56,764 bases of DNA from Acephala macrosclerotiorum (lineage: Eukaryota > Ascomycota > Leotiomycetes > Helotiales > Mollisiaceae), in the NCBI GenBank assembly GCA_014904845.1, contig MU119519.1, positions 1 to 56,764 of the forward strand, given 5' to 3'. Both the position numbers and the translations under genes were made by a program. The notes beneath the pieces are model-generated. The model had not been told where the DNA came from. It was given only the letters and a program-made list of their open reading frames with translations, and did no database searches. This document shows, piece by piece, positions 24,458-35,154 of the stretch (the first letter of the stretch is position 1; each line of letters starts with the position of its first letter).

Positions 24458-24672
24458 TGACATGATTTTTCGCCATTCTGGCATCATCCAAATACTTGAT
24501 TGCCCTTGGATCCTGTCCTTCTAGTTTGGCTTGAATTTACATCACTTACATCTCTTTTTATTCAGGCAGGAAGCAAGCGAGTTGTATTGAGGAAGCTGCT
24601 CTACCCGTTCCTTCCTATGCCGGGAGAAACGTGCAGGCGACGTGTGAACTCCACTCCCGCTACTGTTGTATG

Positions 24673-24687
24673 TATAGATTTAAATAA
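24673..24687 (+). promoter_or_regulatory. Upstream TATA-like element of tRNA-like locus 2
   Basis: TATAGATTTAAATAA, 43 bases before 24,716, identical in core to the elements before the other tRNA genes of the window. Confidence 0.55.
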
Positions 24688-24715
24688 GCAGATTTAACTA
24701 CAAGAACCTCAGAAA

Positions 24716-24787
24716 GCCTTGCTGGCGCAATGGTAGCGCGCCGGCGACCGTTGCCGGAGGTTACTGGTTCGAATCCGGTGTCTGGCG
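24716..24787 (+). pseudogene. tRNA-like sequence lacking U33
   Basis: 72 nt with exact tRNA geometry: D-stem GCGC/GCGC around AATGGTA, anticodon stem CCGGC/GCCGG, five-base variable loop, T-arm ACTGG-TTCGAAT-CCGGT. The internal A box (TGGCGCAATGG) and B box (GGTTCGAATCC) are intact, and a T8 terminator follows at about 24,799. But the anticodon loop is GACCGTT, so the invariant U33 is A and the anticodon by position would be CCG (Arg), and two acceptor pairs (4:69, 5:68) mismatch. It may be transcribed by Pol III but is unlikely to decode. A tRNA pseudogene is the simplest call. Confidence 0.6.
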
Positions 24788-25319
24788 ATACAATCATCTT
24801 TCAATTTTTTTTGTATCTCTTTTATTTCTCCTCCTATTACCTAATGCCCGAAGGACCGAATTATCGCCCCCCTTCTTTTTCTTATTTTCTGAGTTGTGCA
24901 TATCTTATTTTGTTCCAACGAGCAAACGAGAGATGTTATTGTGGAAGCTGCTTTCTTCGTACCTTCTCTCGGAGAAGAGGTGTAAATACCTAGCCGAGGA
25001 TAGTGACAAGTGACATAAAGCACGCCCTGTAGAGATACTCGACCTGTATTAGGGTACAGTCCGCTTTCGAGTGGTGACTCAATGTCCCTCCTACACGGAG
25101 TCATCGATGGCAGTCCATTTCGTAACGGCACTAGTACATGTATTCTATTCCAGCTGGAGTCCTGCACTGTTTCCTACCACAATATCTCGATCTCCCAACT
25201 TGCTGGAACAATACGAATCTCAACATCTTTTATTATATGTTCCACTTTACGTCGGGTACTGCGTCGCAACATCCAGTCACTGCCCATTGGCGTATTGAGG
25301 TCACGTGCTAGATCAAAAG

Positions 25320-26267
25320 ATGATAACCCCCGAAGCGGCTCTCAAGAACGATCAAAGGTTACACCGAATTCGAGAAGACAAACGATATTTTGACCTCAGT
25401 GTACTCAGACGTTGTTTTGGGCTCTCCACTGCCAGTGATTTCACTATTGCAGAGGCCTACTTCTCTATATCAGCCCTCAGCTGTGAGCGTGCCAAGTTCG
25501 AAGATCCAGTATTCGTGTCTCTGGACACAGAAGGCCAGCTGATCACAGAATTCGGTCTCTCAATTCTTGATACCAGAGATCTCCAGAATCTCGTTACCAC
25601 CGATGATCCCTCTAGCGCAATTTCGAATCACAATTTCATCCTCAGAAAGAGATGGGGCAGGGACGACAAGCACTTCAAATTTGGGACTTCGAAATCTCTC
25701 GAGCCTCGCTGGACCCGCTGGATTCTTGAAAAGGTTCTTCGTACCGGCTCTCTCGACCCAACATACATTGAACCTCGCAACGTGGTTCTTGTTGGACACG
25801 CCCTCGCGGGTGATCTCCAGTTGTTGACTTGGCAGCCCAAAGGAAAGTTCGACATCCTCGACTTCCCAGATGTCCCAATCGTCGATACTAGTCATTTAGG
25901 ACGTACATTTTACAACCAAAAGTCAGATCCCAGCTCAGTGAAACTTGCCAACTGGCTTGGCATCAAAAGGTCCTCCAGGGGATTCTACAACCATAATGCA
26001 GGCAACGATGCAAACATGACCTTGAAAGTGTTGCTCATGCTTGCAGTGACGAGCTGTGGAGAGGACGTGACCGACGCTCAGAGGAAGAGGATGGAGTTGT
26101 TGACGAAGGTGGTTGAGGCGTCGAGACCGGGACGATGGGTCGAGGTTTGCTCCGAGGATAGGGATCGATTGAAAGAAGAGCACAAGAAGGGCAGGGCTGA
26201 GGATTGGACGACTAATTTTGAGGATACGTTTGGTTTCTCGAATCTGGTCTACGAAGGCGTGATCTGA
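25320..26267 (+). CDS. DEDDh exonuclease-fold protein, Gfd2/YDR514C-like
   Basis: Single exon. The open frame begins at 25,305 with GTG, so the first ATG at 25,320 is chosen (315 residues). Residues ~60-260 form a ribonuclease-H-like 3'-5' exonuclease fold: 'FVSLDTEGQ' (first acidic pair), 'VLVGHALAGDLQLL' (third acidic residue) and 'HNAGNDANMTL' (His and last Asp of the DEDDh type). Fungal relatives include yeast Gfd2 and YDR514C, poorly characterised and linked to mRNA export or quality control. All four acidic positions and the histidine appear present, so catalysis is plausible. The substrate is unknown. The C-terminal ~50 residues are charged and probably helical. Confidence 0.75.
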   Translation: MITPEAALKNDQRLHRIREDKRYFDLSVLRRCFGLSTASDFTIAEAYFSISALSCERAKFEDPVFVSLDTEGQLITEFGLSILDTRDLQNLVTTDDPSSAISNHNFILRKRWGRDDKHFKFGTSKSLEPRWTRWILEKVLRTGSLDPTYIEPRNVVLVGHALAGDLQLLTWQPKGKFDILDFPDVPIVDTSHLGRTFYNQKSDPSSVKLANWLGIKRSSRGFYNHNAGNDANMTLKVLLMLAVTSCGEDVTDAQRKRMELLTKVVEASRPGRWVEVCSEDRDRLKEEHKKGRAEDWTTNFEDTFGFSNLVYEGVI

Positions 26268-28250
26268 AGCTAGAATTGTAATGGCAAAGACAATTGTTTC
26301 AAGTGGTCTGGCATTTGAGAAGACCTGGTGATTATTGCTCTTTGACCCGGTGCTTCGCGAGAGAGCTCATCGGCATATTGGCCATGTTTGTGTCGCTTTC
26401 AAGTGAGTGATGGTGAGCGCTAGTGCCTTCGATGTTAGCTTCAGGGGCTCGCTTCGCTATTTCTCTGAAGTCTGGCCTCTGAAGTGGCGGAAGATCAGCG
26501 CACAGCCCTGAATAAAGAGAGTAAATTTAGCGGTCGAGGCGTGATCAAAATCTTTCGCTCCCAACCATCCTCGCTCCTTTGAACACATTTTTCATACTTC
26601 AAACTCGGAATTCCTCATTTATATTCAAGCAGAATTTAGGTGGCATTAAAATAACGTCGCCATGGCTATCGTTTGTCTAAGAAGCTAATGTGAGAGAAAT
26701 TGCTTACATGCACGAAAAGGCTACGCAGGATGATTTTCTTTGCGCATCGGCTGAACTTTACAAGAATCGTTATATATCGTTCAAATTTTTGGCGCAGTTT
26801 GCTTCTTTGGTCTAATCTAGTTGTAGGAAGTGGTCTCAAAGGAATCGCATAGTGTAAGTATCATTTCACGTGACCGATTGTACTTCTGGACCTTAAGCTC
26901 TTCGTCCGTGATCGATGTCGACTATTACGGTCGCAGATATCGACTTGCTGAGTAGCTTACGGTACACCTTCAAAGCCTCCAAGCTGATCAGTTAGGAGAC
27001 TTCCGTCTCCATAGTCACAAAAGGTATCCAGCTACTTCCGGCATGAAAAGTGGTATCTTCCTTCTTTATTGATCTAACATACTATATCGTGTGATGATTT
27101 TGCTTTGAAGAATGACCAGTGCTTTAGTCTAGCCGGAAAAGGTCCCTAGATGGTTGTTCGAGCGGCGGCAGCCAGCTGCAGCGGAGACTCCAATGAGAAA
27201 GTCAAGAGGCGCACGCATGTCCCATCAGTGAGCAGACATTTATGATATGCTATCTCTCGTTCGCGCTATAAATGCAATCCTTTATGTTCGGGTCTAAGCT
27301 GTGAAGCATTCCTTTGACCGCAAGCTCGCTGTCTGAGGGTCGGGCTTAGCTCATTCCTGCTGATATGGTTAACGTAGGTGTTCCCACCGTCGCTGGACAG
27401 CCTACACCACGCACAGCCCAAAACGCTACCGACGGAACAACTCGGTTTTTCGGACAGGAAGCGTCTCTACGGTGCTTCAGAACCCCATTTCGTATGATTT
27501 ATGAGGGGCAGTTTCGTGGTGGGGTAAAATGAGATCACTTGATTTGCGCCGTTTAATAGTTATGCATGAACCTCGAGTTCGCATGAAACTGGGGATAGCC
27601 CTGATCGTTGCCTTTTCCGTTCAATTAAGCTTCAAGGCGATAACGGTCCAACGGGAGGACCAAGTTAGGATTCAAGAGGTCGATATCACGTGACGGATCT
27701 GCTTTAACTTGAATGTCCGTCAAGAAGCGCACTTGGTAACCGAAGACAAATCGCACATTGTAAGAACTGGTCGTCCGAAAGGCTATTGTACTTCTCTTCT
27801 TCTCTTACATACATCTTGAAACCTGGATGATTCAATAAGGTTGAACATCGGTCAACCTGCAAGGTCCGCTTGCTTTCTAGTTCTGTGCTCCCTGTATCAT
27901 ATCCTTCTACCCTCAGACCTCCTCAATCTCCTTTGAGTCTCTATAAGTCCTCATCTATCTTCATCCCACCACCTGAGAAATACTTGACAAGGTCTATAAA
28001 GCTTCTATCTGCCCCATAACCCCTTCAACACCAAAGTACTGCCTCCTACCTAACTTTAGTCACCGGACTTCAACTCAGGTTTCTCAACAACTTCATCCGA
28101 CATCCCTCGCTTCACCCGCCACTCCAGCATCCATTGCTATATTCCAAGCAACCCAAAAAGTAGTCGACAGCTCTTGGCTTCCTAAGTTAGTCACTGGGGT
28201 TAGTCCTGCGCTTCCAAAGTACTGGTCCTCCGCGCCACGAAGAGGCGTCT
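26268..28250. other. 2-kb gene-free region with a promoter-like end
   Basis: No open frame over 60 codons on either strand in ~1.98 kb, unusual for this GC content. Two TCACGTGA sites occur (about 26,866 and 27,686), each followed within ~100 bp by an AATCGCA...TTGTAAG...ATTGTACTTCT-like series, a possible diverged duplication. From about 27,850 to 28,240 the plus strand is pyrimidine-rich with TATA-like CTATAAG (27,957) and CTATAAAG (27,994), resembling a promoter plus long leader. It leads to a T18 tract at 28,266 and no convincing CDS. A non-coding transcript or a lost gene is possible. Confidence 0.4.
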
Positions 28251-28824
28251 GCCGTGTCGAAGGATTATTTTTTTTTTTTTTTTTTTTGTTGTTTTGTTTT
28301 TTATCTCTTCACGTCCCCAGAGATGCAGCAGTGTCGTTCCTGGAAAAAGCTTCGATGGTGCGTAACATGGAGGTTGATTGTCGTAGAAGAAGGATGGATG
28401 CGTTTCATCCCAAAGTCGACTGCAAGATTGCTACCAAAGTCCCTTGGAGATTCAACGAAAGTGTCCGCGTCTGCTTCGCGCAGTGCAAGTCTCCTCCCAG
28501 GACAGCAAGAACGGTAGGATTTACGAATAACGTGTTCTCTTGCACCCTCGCAGTTTGTCCGCTCATGCACGTGGAAGCGCATCCGCTAACATACTGTTCA
28601 AATGGCTCAAGAACTATCGTTGCAGCATGGCCTGCCATTCTCGCCTGTCCCAGGTTTTGACTCGTCTAGCAATGCAATTGCTAACTCGATCATTCGAACC
28701 TCCTGGCGTCTTACTTAGCAAAGCAAACGGTCGACAATGAGATGAGACTCATCACTGGTCTTGTCCTTCTTGGTGCCATCCGTGATAACTCGCAATTGCC
28801 TAGGCCCATAGTATTCGTTGAAGG

Positions 28825-29691
28825 TCATTCTCCTGGGTTTGGATCAACTCGTTCTCGGCAATTTCGCATGTGTCGACGGTAATTGTCTGCTCGTGGAAAG
28901 CCATTTTTCGAACCGCTGCGACTATACTTGCACGCCTCGTAGTCGCAGTAGTAAGTCCGTCCTTGCTGTTCCCGGTGGACAGACGCCAAGTGACGGCGCA
29001 GGTCCTTCTGATAGGGAAAGACCTTGGAGCAGGATCCGTGTGGGCAATTCCAGATTTTGGCATGGTACTTCTGGTGTTTTCTTGCGGTCATTAGCAAGTA
29101 CTCGTGCTGGAAGTGTCAAATACTGACCTGAATTCGCTCCCTCTGGTGAAGGTTCGAGCACATTGACTGCAGTAGAAGAAGCTATCCTGAGTAGTGTCGT
29201 TGTCTGATGGAGGCGGCAACGAATCGAACAGGGTGCCTTTAAGTCCACCAGACAAGTCGAGGAAGTAGTCAAACTGTGCATCCCAAGAGAGTTCTCGTTG
29301 GTGGGAATCGGAAGAGGGAGGAAGGGAAGCAGAGGTTGAGCCGGGGGGAGATGAGTCTTGACCGGGTAGAGAATGATTTGATTGATCCCAGGAAACGGGG
29401 AAATCATGTTGGTTGAGGGGTTCAGCGACTACATATGGCGGCGAGGTATCGAAGCTTCCATAGGGCTCTCGATCACTGTAACATCTTTCAGTTATGAACC
29501 TTGCCGGAGACTACGTGTAGTCCCCGGAAAAGGGTCTGTAAGAGACTCGTGTTAATAATGCATCACACCTTGTTGGATTTCAGGATTGCATACCACAGGG
29601 AATGTTTTGAATTTGGTATTTTTGATTCTGAAAGAGTTGCTAAAAGAGACCCATGCTGGACAAAATCCAGACGTCGAGGAGACGACGGCAT
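28825..29691 (-). CDS. C2H2 zinc-finger protein, probable transcription factor
   Basis: Secure exons are 29,475-29,128 and 29,080-28,825, joined by a 47-nt intron (GTCAGT donor, AG at 29,081) that splits the first finger. Joined, they give 'YCSQCARTFTRGSEFRKHQK' plus YH (C-x2-C-x12-H-x4-H). Finger 2 is 'CPHGSCSKVFPYQKDLRRHL' plus ASVH. The last is 'CDYEACKY...RRHMRNC', a C2HC variant. The N-terminal ~110 residues are acidic/Ser/Pro-rich ('SLPGQDSSPPGSTSASLP'), like an activation region. The start is uncertain: an exon 29,691-29,594 (ATG, GTATGC donor) keeps frame through a 118-nt intron and gives 233 residues. No target can be inferred. Confidence 0.7.
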
Positions 29692-30099
29692 CTTATCATA
29701 CTCCTCCTGCAGCCTGATCATGTGATTGATGTGGCCCAACAAGGGGGCGGCCTCTTTTGGGCGCCAATCGAGAGCCCACGCGAAAAGCGGGGCTGCGGTA
29801 AGAAAAGCCACGAGGCATCAAAACCATTCATAGCCTGTCGTTTCGGTGAGGACTGTCGCACGCATGAACAGCGAGCCAGTGACTGCCAGGGCGGCCTCAA
29901 TATCTGAGACAGTTAGTTCGCCTTGCAATGAAACGAATCGCCATCTGCGCCCAGGCTGCCCAACACAAGCTGTGGCAATCTGCTAGAAAGAAAGCGGGGA
30001 ATGGATGCATCACTTAGCTTTGGGCTGTAAATATCACAGCAATAATTGAAACGTCCCAGGTTTTTGTGCTCTTCCAATTCAGTCGAACATCTCTAGAAA
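29692..30099. other. Intergenic, divergent promoter region
   Basis: About 400 bp between the minus-strand zinc-finger gene and the plus-strand La-motif gene. Only short overlapping frames; I see no defined motif. Confidence 0.4.
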
Positions 30100-31973
30100 A
30101 TGGATTTCGTGAAGTTCAGCAGAGGTGCATTGCAGCAGAAGGAAACTGCTCTCGCTCATCGATTTAGGAAGCGACCACGGGTGACCCAATCACATCAAAA
30201 GGTATAACCACAATCCGCTTGAATCGCATCACCTAACGAAGAGGAAGGGAGATACTTGGGATCAAACACTTCTGGATTCGCCTCCAGTTGCTCGAGCGGA
30301 TGACGTGAACACGGCTGAGACAGTCACAAAGCCTAAAGACCTCGAGGATCAAGTCCGTCTTCTCAATATGACATTTTCCTCGAGCTCTGGAAATCAATTC
30401 AGGCTCGTTCAAGCCAAGAGCTCTGACAAATATGGCCAAATTTATAAAGCCATCAAAACCCCAGACGACGCTTCATTTGAAGTCAGAGTGTATTCATTCG
30501 ATAAATTGGACGCTGCAAACAAAAAGCACGCCAAACGCAATTGCAGAGAATGGAAAGAGCGTCGAAGGTTCGTAATGTCGTGCAAGGAGAATGGTTTGGT
30601 TTTTCTGGTACTCCGGTGTCCCAGCTCCAAAGTCGTCGAGCCGTCGTCTCTAGTAGAATTATCAAACACCGCTGATACCACGGCAAGAGTGCAATCAGGT
30701 ATGACTCTCTTTGAGGCTAGACTTAAAACACCACTGAATGTCTTCTTAGGCCGACGTCTTTCGCTCCCTGATGTTCCTCGTATGGAAAATTCGAGCTATC
30801 TCGGAGTCCTGTCACGGCCTCTAGCAAACATCGCCAGCCATCAAGGCAAACAGCGCCATGACTTTATTTTCTTCTCCTATTCCAAGCCAAGGACACTACA
30901 GCAGAAAGAAAATGCTCGTAAGGTCCAACAGGCCAAACGTCAAAATAAGAGAGCTAGTCGAAAGGCTGTATCATCCACTCCCACGAGCCCAGATGATCAG
31001 CCGCCAAATCAGCAGCCCTGGCAACGCCAAATACCGGGCGAAGACCTGTTCCCGGCTGCGCATGGTTGGTATTGGGCAAGCGACGGCGGTTGGCAAAGGC
31101 AATGGGTTCTCCTAGATGATGGCACTTCTCGAATGGCAACTTTCTGGTCAGCTGCGGGGGGTTACATGCACAAGGACCCCCCAGATCTAGAATCCTCTTT
31201 GAGTTTCTTCACCGAGGCCGAATACAAATACGCTGTGGCTCTATCCAATCTAGGTCTGGACGATACAACTGCCACTCTCCTCATTGGGGGTCCAAGAGAA
31301 GAAGTGCCTTGCAACATAGACACATTTCAACACCAACTTATGGGTCCAGATGGGAGGATCTTGGTAGATCTTGAAACCAAGCAGAACACCAGCAGCATTG
31401 ATTCACTTACAACGCACCAAAAGGTCGACAGCAGCACTCTTTTGACAACTTATCCGATTATCCCACTACAAGACGCTACGGGAAGTAATGAAAAATCTCC
31501 CTCTCCAGACACAGATTCGCAAGAGCTGGCTGCCCCAGCACCGCCGAAAAAGCATGTCACTACAATTTATAATGCGAGCACTGTATCCGCATTAGTCAAG
31601 ATGATGCTGTGAGTTTTACTTTCCCAAGTTCCTTCCTCACTTTTGCTGATCTATTATATCAAGTGAGTTCTTTTTCTCGCCCGACAATCTTGGCAAGGAC
31701 ACACTGTTGAAGCAACAGATGAGCTCAGCAGGTTTCGTCCAAGTGAGTTTTCTCGCTGGACTAGAGTCCATCCGCAAATTCACAAAAGATCTTGACATAA
31801 TTGTATCTTGCTGCCAACAATCAGATATCCTCGAACTTGTTGATCTTTCTCAGGACGATAGAAAAAGCTATCTTGTGAGGCGCAAGTCAGGGTGGAAGGA
31901 GTGGGTGCTTCCTAAAGAGAAACGTGATGCGTCTGTGAAGGAGGTGGGTGTTGCGCAAACGTGTTCAACGTGA
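30100..31973 (+). CDS. La-motif (HTH La-type) RNA-binding protein, LARP-like
   Basis: Proposed exons 30,100-30,201; 30,248-30,698; 30,750-31,608; 31,664-31,973 (introns 46, 51 and 55 nt) give 573 residues and stay in frame. The La motif is at residues ~470-550, split by the last intron: 'SALVKMMLEFFFSPDNLGKD', then 'TLLKQQMSSAGFVQVSFLAG', then 'LDIIVSCCQQSDILELV', as in LARP1/Sro9-type proteins that bind RNA 3' or 5' ends and mRNAs. The first ~460 residues have no known domain: a basic patch (KVQQAKRQNKRASRK), a Trp-rich stretch (HGWYWASDGGWQRQW) and a Pro/Ser linker. The 51-nt intron is a multiple of three, so it could also be translated. At the end, GTGAGT beside the stop hints at an alternative 3' splice giving an 'RMERAELLEKQKVQ' tail. 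Confidence 0.75.
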
Positions 31974-32205
31974 GTTGCAGAGAATGGAGAGAGCAGAACT
32001 GCTGGAAAAACAGAAAGTGCAAGGACAGAAAGAGTAGAAAGTCAGCAATGATCAAGTACACTGCAGTAATTTCAGATTTGAACAATGACGCACTTTCATG
32101 TTGACATTCCGCTTCAAGCTCGGAAGCTGAACCCTGAAAGAGTCTATCCCGTACGTGAGATAATTATACAGGCTTGACATGAGAATTGAATTTCAACGTT
32201 TAACA

Positions 32206-32925
32206 GTGTAAAAAATTGAATAATATTTAATAACAATTTTAATATTATTCAATTTAATTCAATTAAAATTTTATATTATTTTATTTAATTTAATAATTAA
32301 TAAATAAATTATTAAATAAAATTACGTAAATTTAAATCGTAATATTTTTTTAAATTTTTTTTTTAATATTTATAAAAAAAAACGATTAAAAAATTAAATT
32401 AAACAAATATTCGATTAATAATATTAAATTAAAAACGAACGTATAATATAATTATTTTTTTAAAATTATTAAATAAATTATTTATTAATAATAATAAATA
32501 TTATAATATATATTAATATAATTTTAATTTAATAAATAATATTTTAAATTAAAATTTGAAATTAAAAATAAAATAATATTAATTAAATACGATTTTAAAT
32601 CGTATATAAATATTATATAATATTTATTTTAATTTTATATTTTAATAATATATTTTTTTATTTATTATAAATATTATAAAACTTTTTATTAAATACGTTT
32701 TTTATATATATAATTAATTTAATTATTACGATTATATTTATGTAATTTTATATTTTTTATATATTATTTTTTAATAATAAAATAAATTAATACGTTTTTT
32801 AAATATTAAATTTTTTAATAAATATAAATAATTATATAAAAGTTTAAAATAAATATATAATAATTAAACGAGATTATTAAAATAAAAAAAATTAAATTAA
32901 AATATATTTAACGATTTTTGGCGAT
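32206..32925. repeat. Second RIP-mutated AT-rich block
   Basis: About 720 bp of nearly pure A+T inserted between normal-GC flanks, with the same CpG-only C pattern as the left block. At 32,216-32,252 a 12-base perfect inverted repeat (TTGAATAATATT / AATATTATTCAA) forms a hairpin near the left border. No gene. Probably a short transposon remnant or solo LTR mutated by RIP. Confidence 0.75.
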
Positions 32926-33144
32926 TCTTACCAAAGAGTAAAAGTGCTACGTAAACGCTCGTCTTTGTAATAACTACCCAAGAAAAACGCAAATTAACTA
33001 TGTCTCATCCAAAAATTACAATTGCTACAAGCGACAAAGTAATGTATCATATATTCAATAGTATACTCACGCCCAAGGGTGAGTTGAACGAACTGTACTA
33101 AGACTTTTCCTATCGCCTATAGATTTCTAATCTACTTTTGGCAT

Positions 33145-34281
33145 TCATATCTCTGGTTCTTCAGTTCCAGTCCACATATCAGAACTTCCCTTGATCTGAG
33201 GATCTAAGACCATCCTCGGGTCAGTCGACTCTACCCACCCTAGGAACGGTTCTGAAAGACTGTATCCAGCCGTTTGTTGAATGTCAATATCTAATATCTT
33301 CATCTTCTCTTTCTCGACTGCAAGATATTGATTCTCCTCTTGTCTCAGGGTTCCACGTGTCATGAACGAACTGAAAATAAGTCGCTCTTCATCTGCTGTT
33401 GTATTGGCCGATCTACGGGAAAGTATTAATCAGTGATTGCCTATCTTCGCAACGAACGAACTCACCCGCCATGAAAGCAAGATGCCAGCATAAGGAATGC
33501 ATCGCCCTTCTCCATCTCGGCCCACTGACACATGGACTCGTCAGGAGGGGTCTCATGGCCCCATAAGTGGCTCCCAGGAATGAATCTTGTAGCACCATTT
33601 GCTTTCGTAGCCTTCTTTGCGGCAACAAAGAACCCAACTGATGCATCCCTTGACGAAAGGTCTGTGGGGTACGTCTCAACGGCCTCAGGAATCCACTGGT
33701 GGATTGAGTCGTCACGATGCAATGGCTGGGCTGAAGCACCAGCACCAATACTAAAGACGATTGTATTGCTGAGTTGGGGTTTGCTGACTGCCCTGTTACA
33801 TCACTTGTCAATACATACAGACTTTGTGTGCAAGCTACTTCAACCTTACCATTGTTTATTTAAACCTTCCCAGAACCAATGCTTCTTGATAAGAAACTTT
33901 TTGGAGACAGCCTGGAAAACTGGGTGCATGACAATCTCTCGCGCATATAAAGTGGAAACGCCAAGCATGCCATACGCACGGCGAGTTTGTGCTGGGAAGA
34001 AGGTCCCCACCCACGGAGAGTCACGGAGGAGCAATGGCCGAACTTCTTGTCTGTCGATATGTTGAGCACTTTGGTGTTTCCAAAATATGAGCACAGACTT
34101 ACTCAATCTTGTCCAGTGTATCGCTGGAGACGGCATTCCTCAGGATAACACCGCCAGCAAGAGCCAGTGCAGAAGTGATTTCCTCAATACTTGCTGTTGC
34201 AGGAAGTGACTGTACGGTAGGTGTAGCTTTTTCTTTATAGCTAACGGAAGCAGTTTTAGTGGCCGTAGTGGTGGAAGACAT
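33145..34281 (-). CDS. PhyH-family Fe(II)/2-oxoglutarate dioxygenase (1)
   Basis: Four exons, 34,281-34,103; 34,050-33,850; 33,792-33,466; 33,412-33,145 (introns 52, 57, 53 nt) give 324 residues. The ATG at 34,281 begins 'MSSTTTATKTASV'; upstream codons lack ATG. The N-terminal helix region has 'SALALAGGVILRNAVSSDTL' and 'VGTFFPAQTRRAYGMLG'. The metal-binding HxD is in 'QPLHRDDSIHQW', 'NGATRFIPGSHLWG' is the family's core strand, and the distal His is in 'LASCFHGGSAN'. An Arg after it, in 'ADEERLIFSSFMTRG', fits 2OG binding. Fungal relatives hydroxylate or desaturate secondary metabolites. It is the first gene of the 33-44 kb cluster and pairs with the second PhyH gene at 43.6 kb, which has the same plan. 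The substrate is unknown. Confidence 0.88.
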
Positions 34282-35154
34282 CGCAGAGCGTATAGGAAAT
34301 GTATGACGCTTAGTGCGGAGCGAATTGTTCGAGGTAATCGAAGACTGCAGAACACTAGAACACAACTTTAAATCAACTGATTTCTGAGAGAAGCAGGTTT
34401 ATATAATTCGAGAGATTGAGAAGCTTTTCCAAGATGTCCCACTCACGTGCCACACACATGGTTATCATTGTTTTCGATGATGCAACCGACAGCGACATAA
34501 TAATATTTGTTCACATTAGATATCCTGATTAAGATTGTGCATACGAATGATTATTTAGTTGCCAAGAAGTGTTTAATAAAGCGTTTTTGTGAAAATGGAA
34601 ACTTAAAGCGGGGAAGATAGGATATACTCTTTATCCACCCGAAGTGCCAAATGGGTGACATGGTTTGGGTGATGCTCGGTGTGGCATGCCCAGTCTGCTT
34701 AGCCACGCACCTTGATGGCGTAAACATCCCAAAGCTTAAAATCTCAGCCTTGTCGTATTTATTAACCAATCAAGACCTGACTCAGAAATACTATCCAACC
34801 ACATGCTCGTGGATTCCATAGAAAGGGACATATGCTGTTGAAGGTCGCATGACTGTTTCAAGGTAGAACTCTGAAGAATATAACGGAAAACTCTTAGTAT
34901 TCCAAGTAGACCTCAGATAATACGGATGGACTCTATTCGGTACGCTTGCGATTTTCATATGTTTCGAAGATATTAGCAAAAGACTTTTATGTATTATCAC
35001 AGCACAGAAATGTTCATGCTGCAGAGAATTCTTTGGCACTTTGTGAGCAGGATGAGCCAATTTATTCTTTTCTTCAGCTCCTTGCAGGAAGTAGGAATAG
35101 TCAATAATGAAACGATTTCTAGCAAACATCTACTGCCCTCTGACGACTTTCAGG
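34282..35154. other. Intergenic, no gene seen
   Basis: About 870 bp of ordinary composition with only short shadow frames. It contains the PhyH-1 promoter side and the 3' side of the SDR gene. No repeat or RNA gene recognised. Confidence 0.5.

Larger units (their letters stand above)
24235..25010 (+). repeat. Tandem ~350-bp repeat carrying tRNA-like loci
   Basis: Three diverged units share landmarks at 24,241, 24,591 and 24,941 (a GTGGAAGCTGCT-like stretch followed by cttcttcct/gttccttcct/gtaccttctc), about 350 bp apart. Units 1 and 2 also share 'gcaggygaygtgtgaa', a TATAGATTTAAATAAGCA-like element and 'aactaca', followed by a tRNA-like sequence. Unit 3 lacks the second half. The array looks like duplication of a tRNA-containing segment followed by decay. 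Confidence 0.6.

Noticed and set aside
28254..28660. Plus-strand frames starting in a T18 tract
   Set aside because: The N-terminus is a poly-Phe artefact; the remainder has no recognisable features and overlaps equally long antisense frames.
33532..34065. 177-codon plus-strand frame across PhyH-1
   Set aside because: Antisense to a four-exon gene whose exons, introns and motifs all fit the minus strand.
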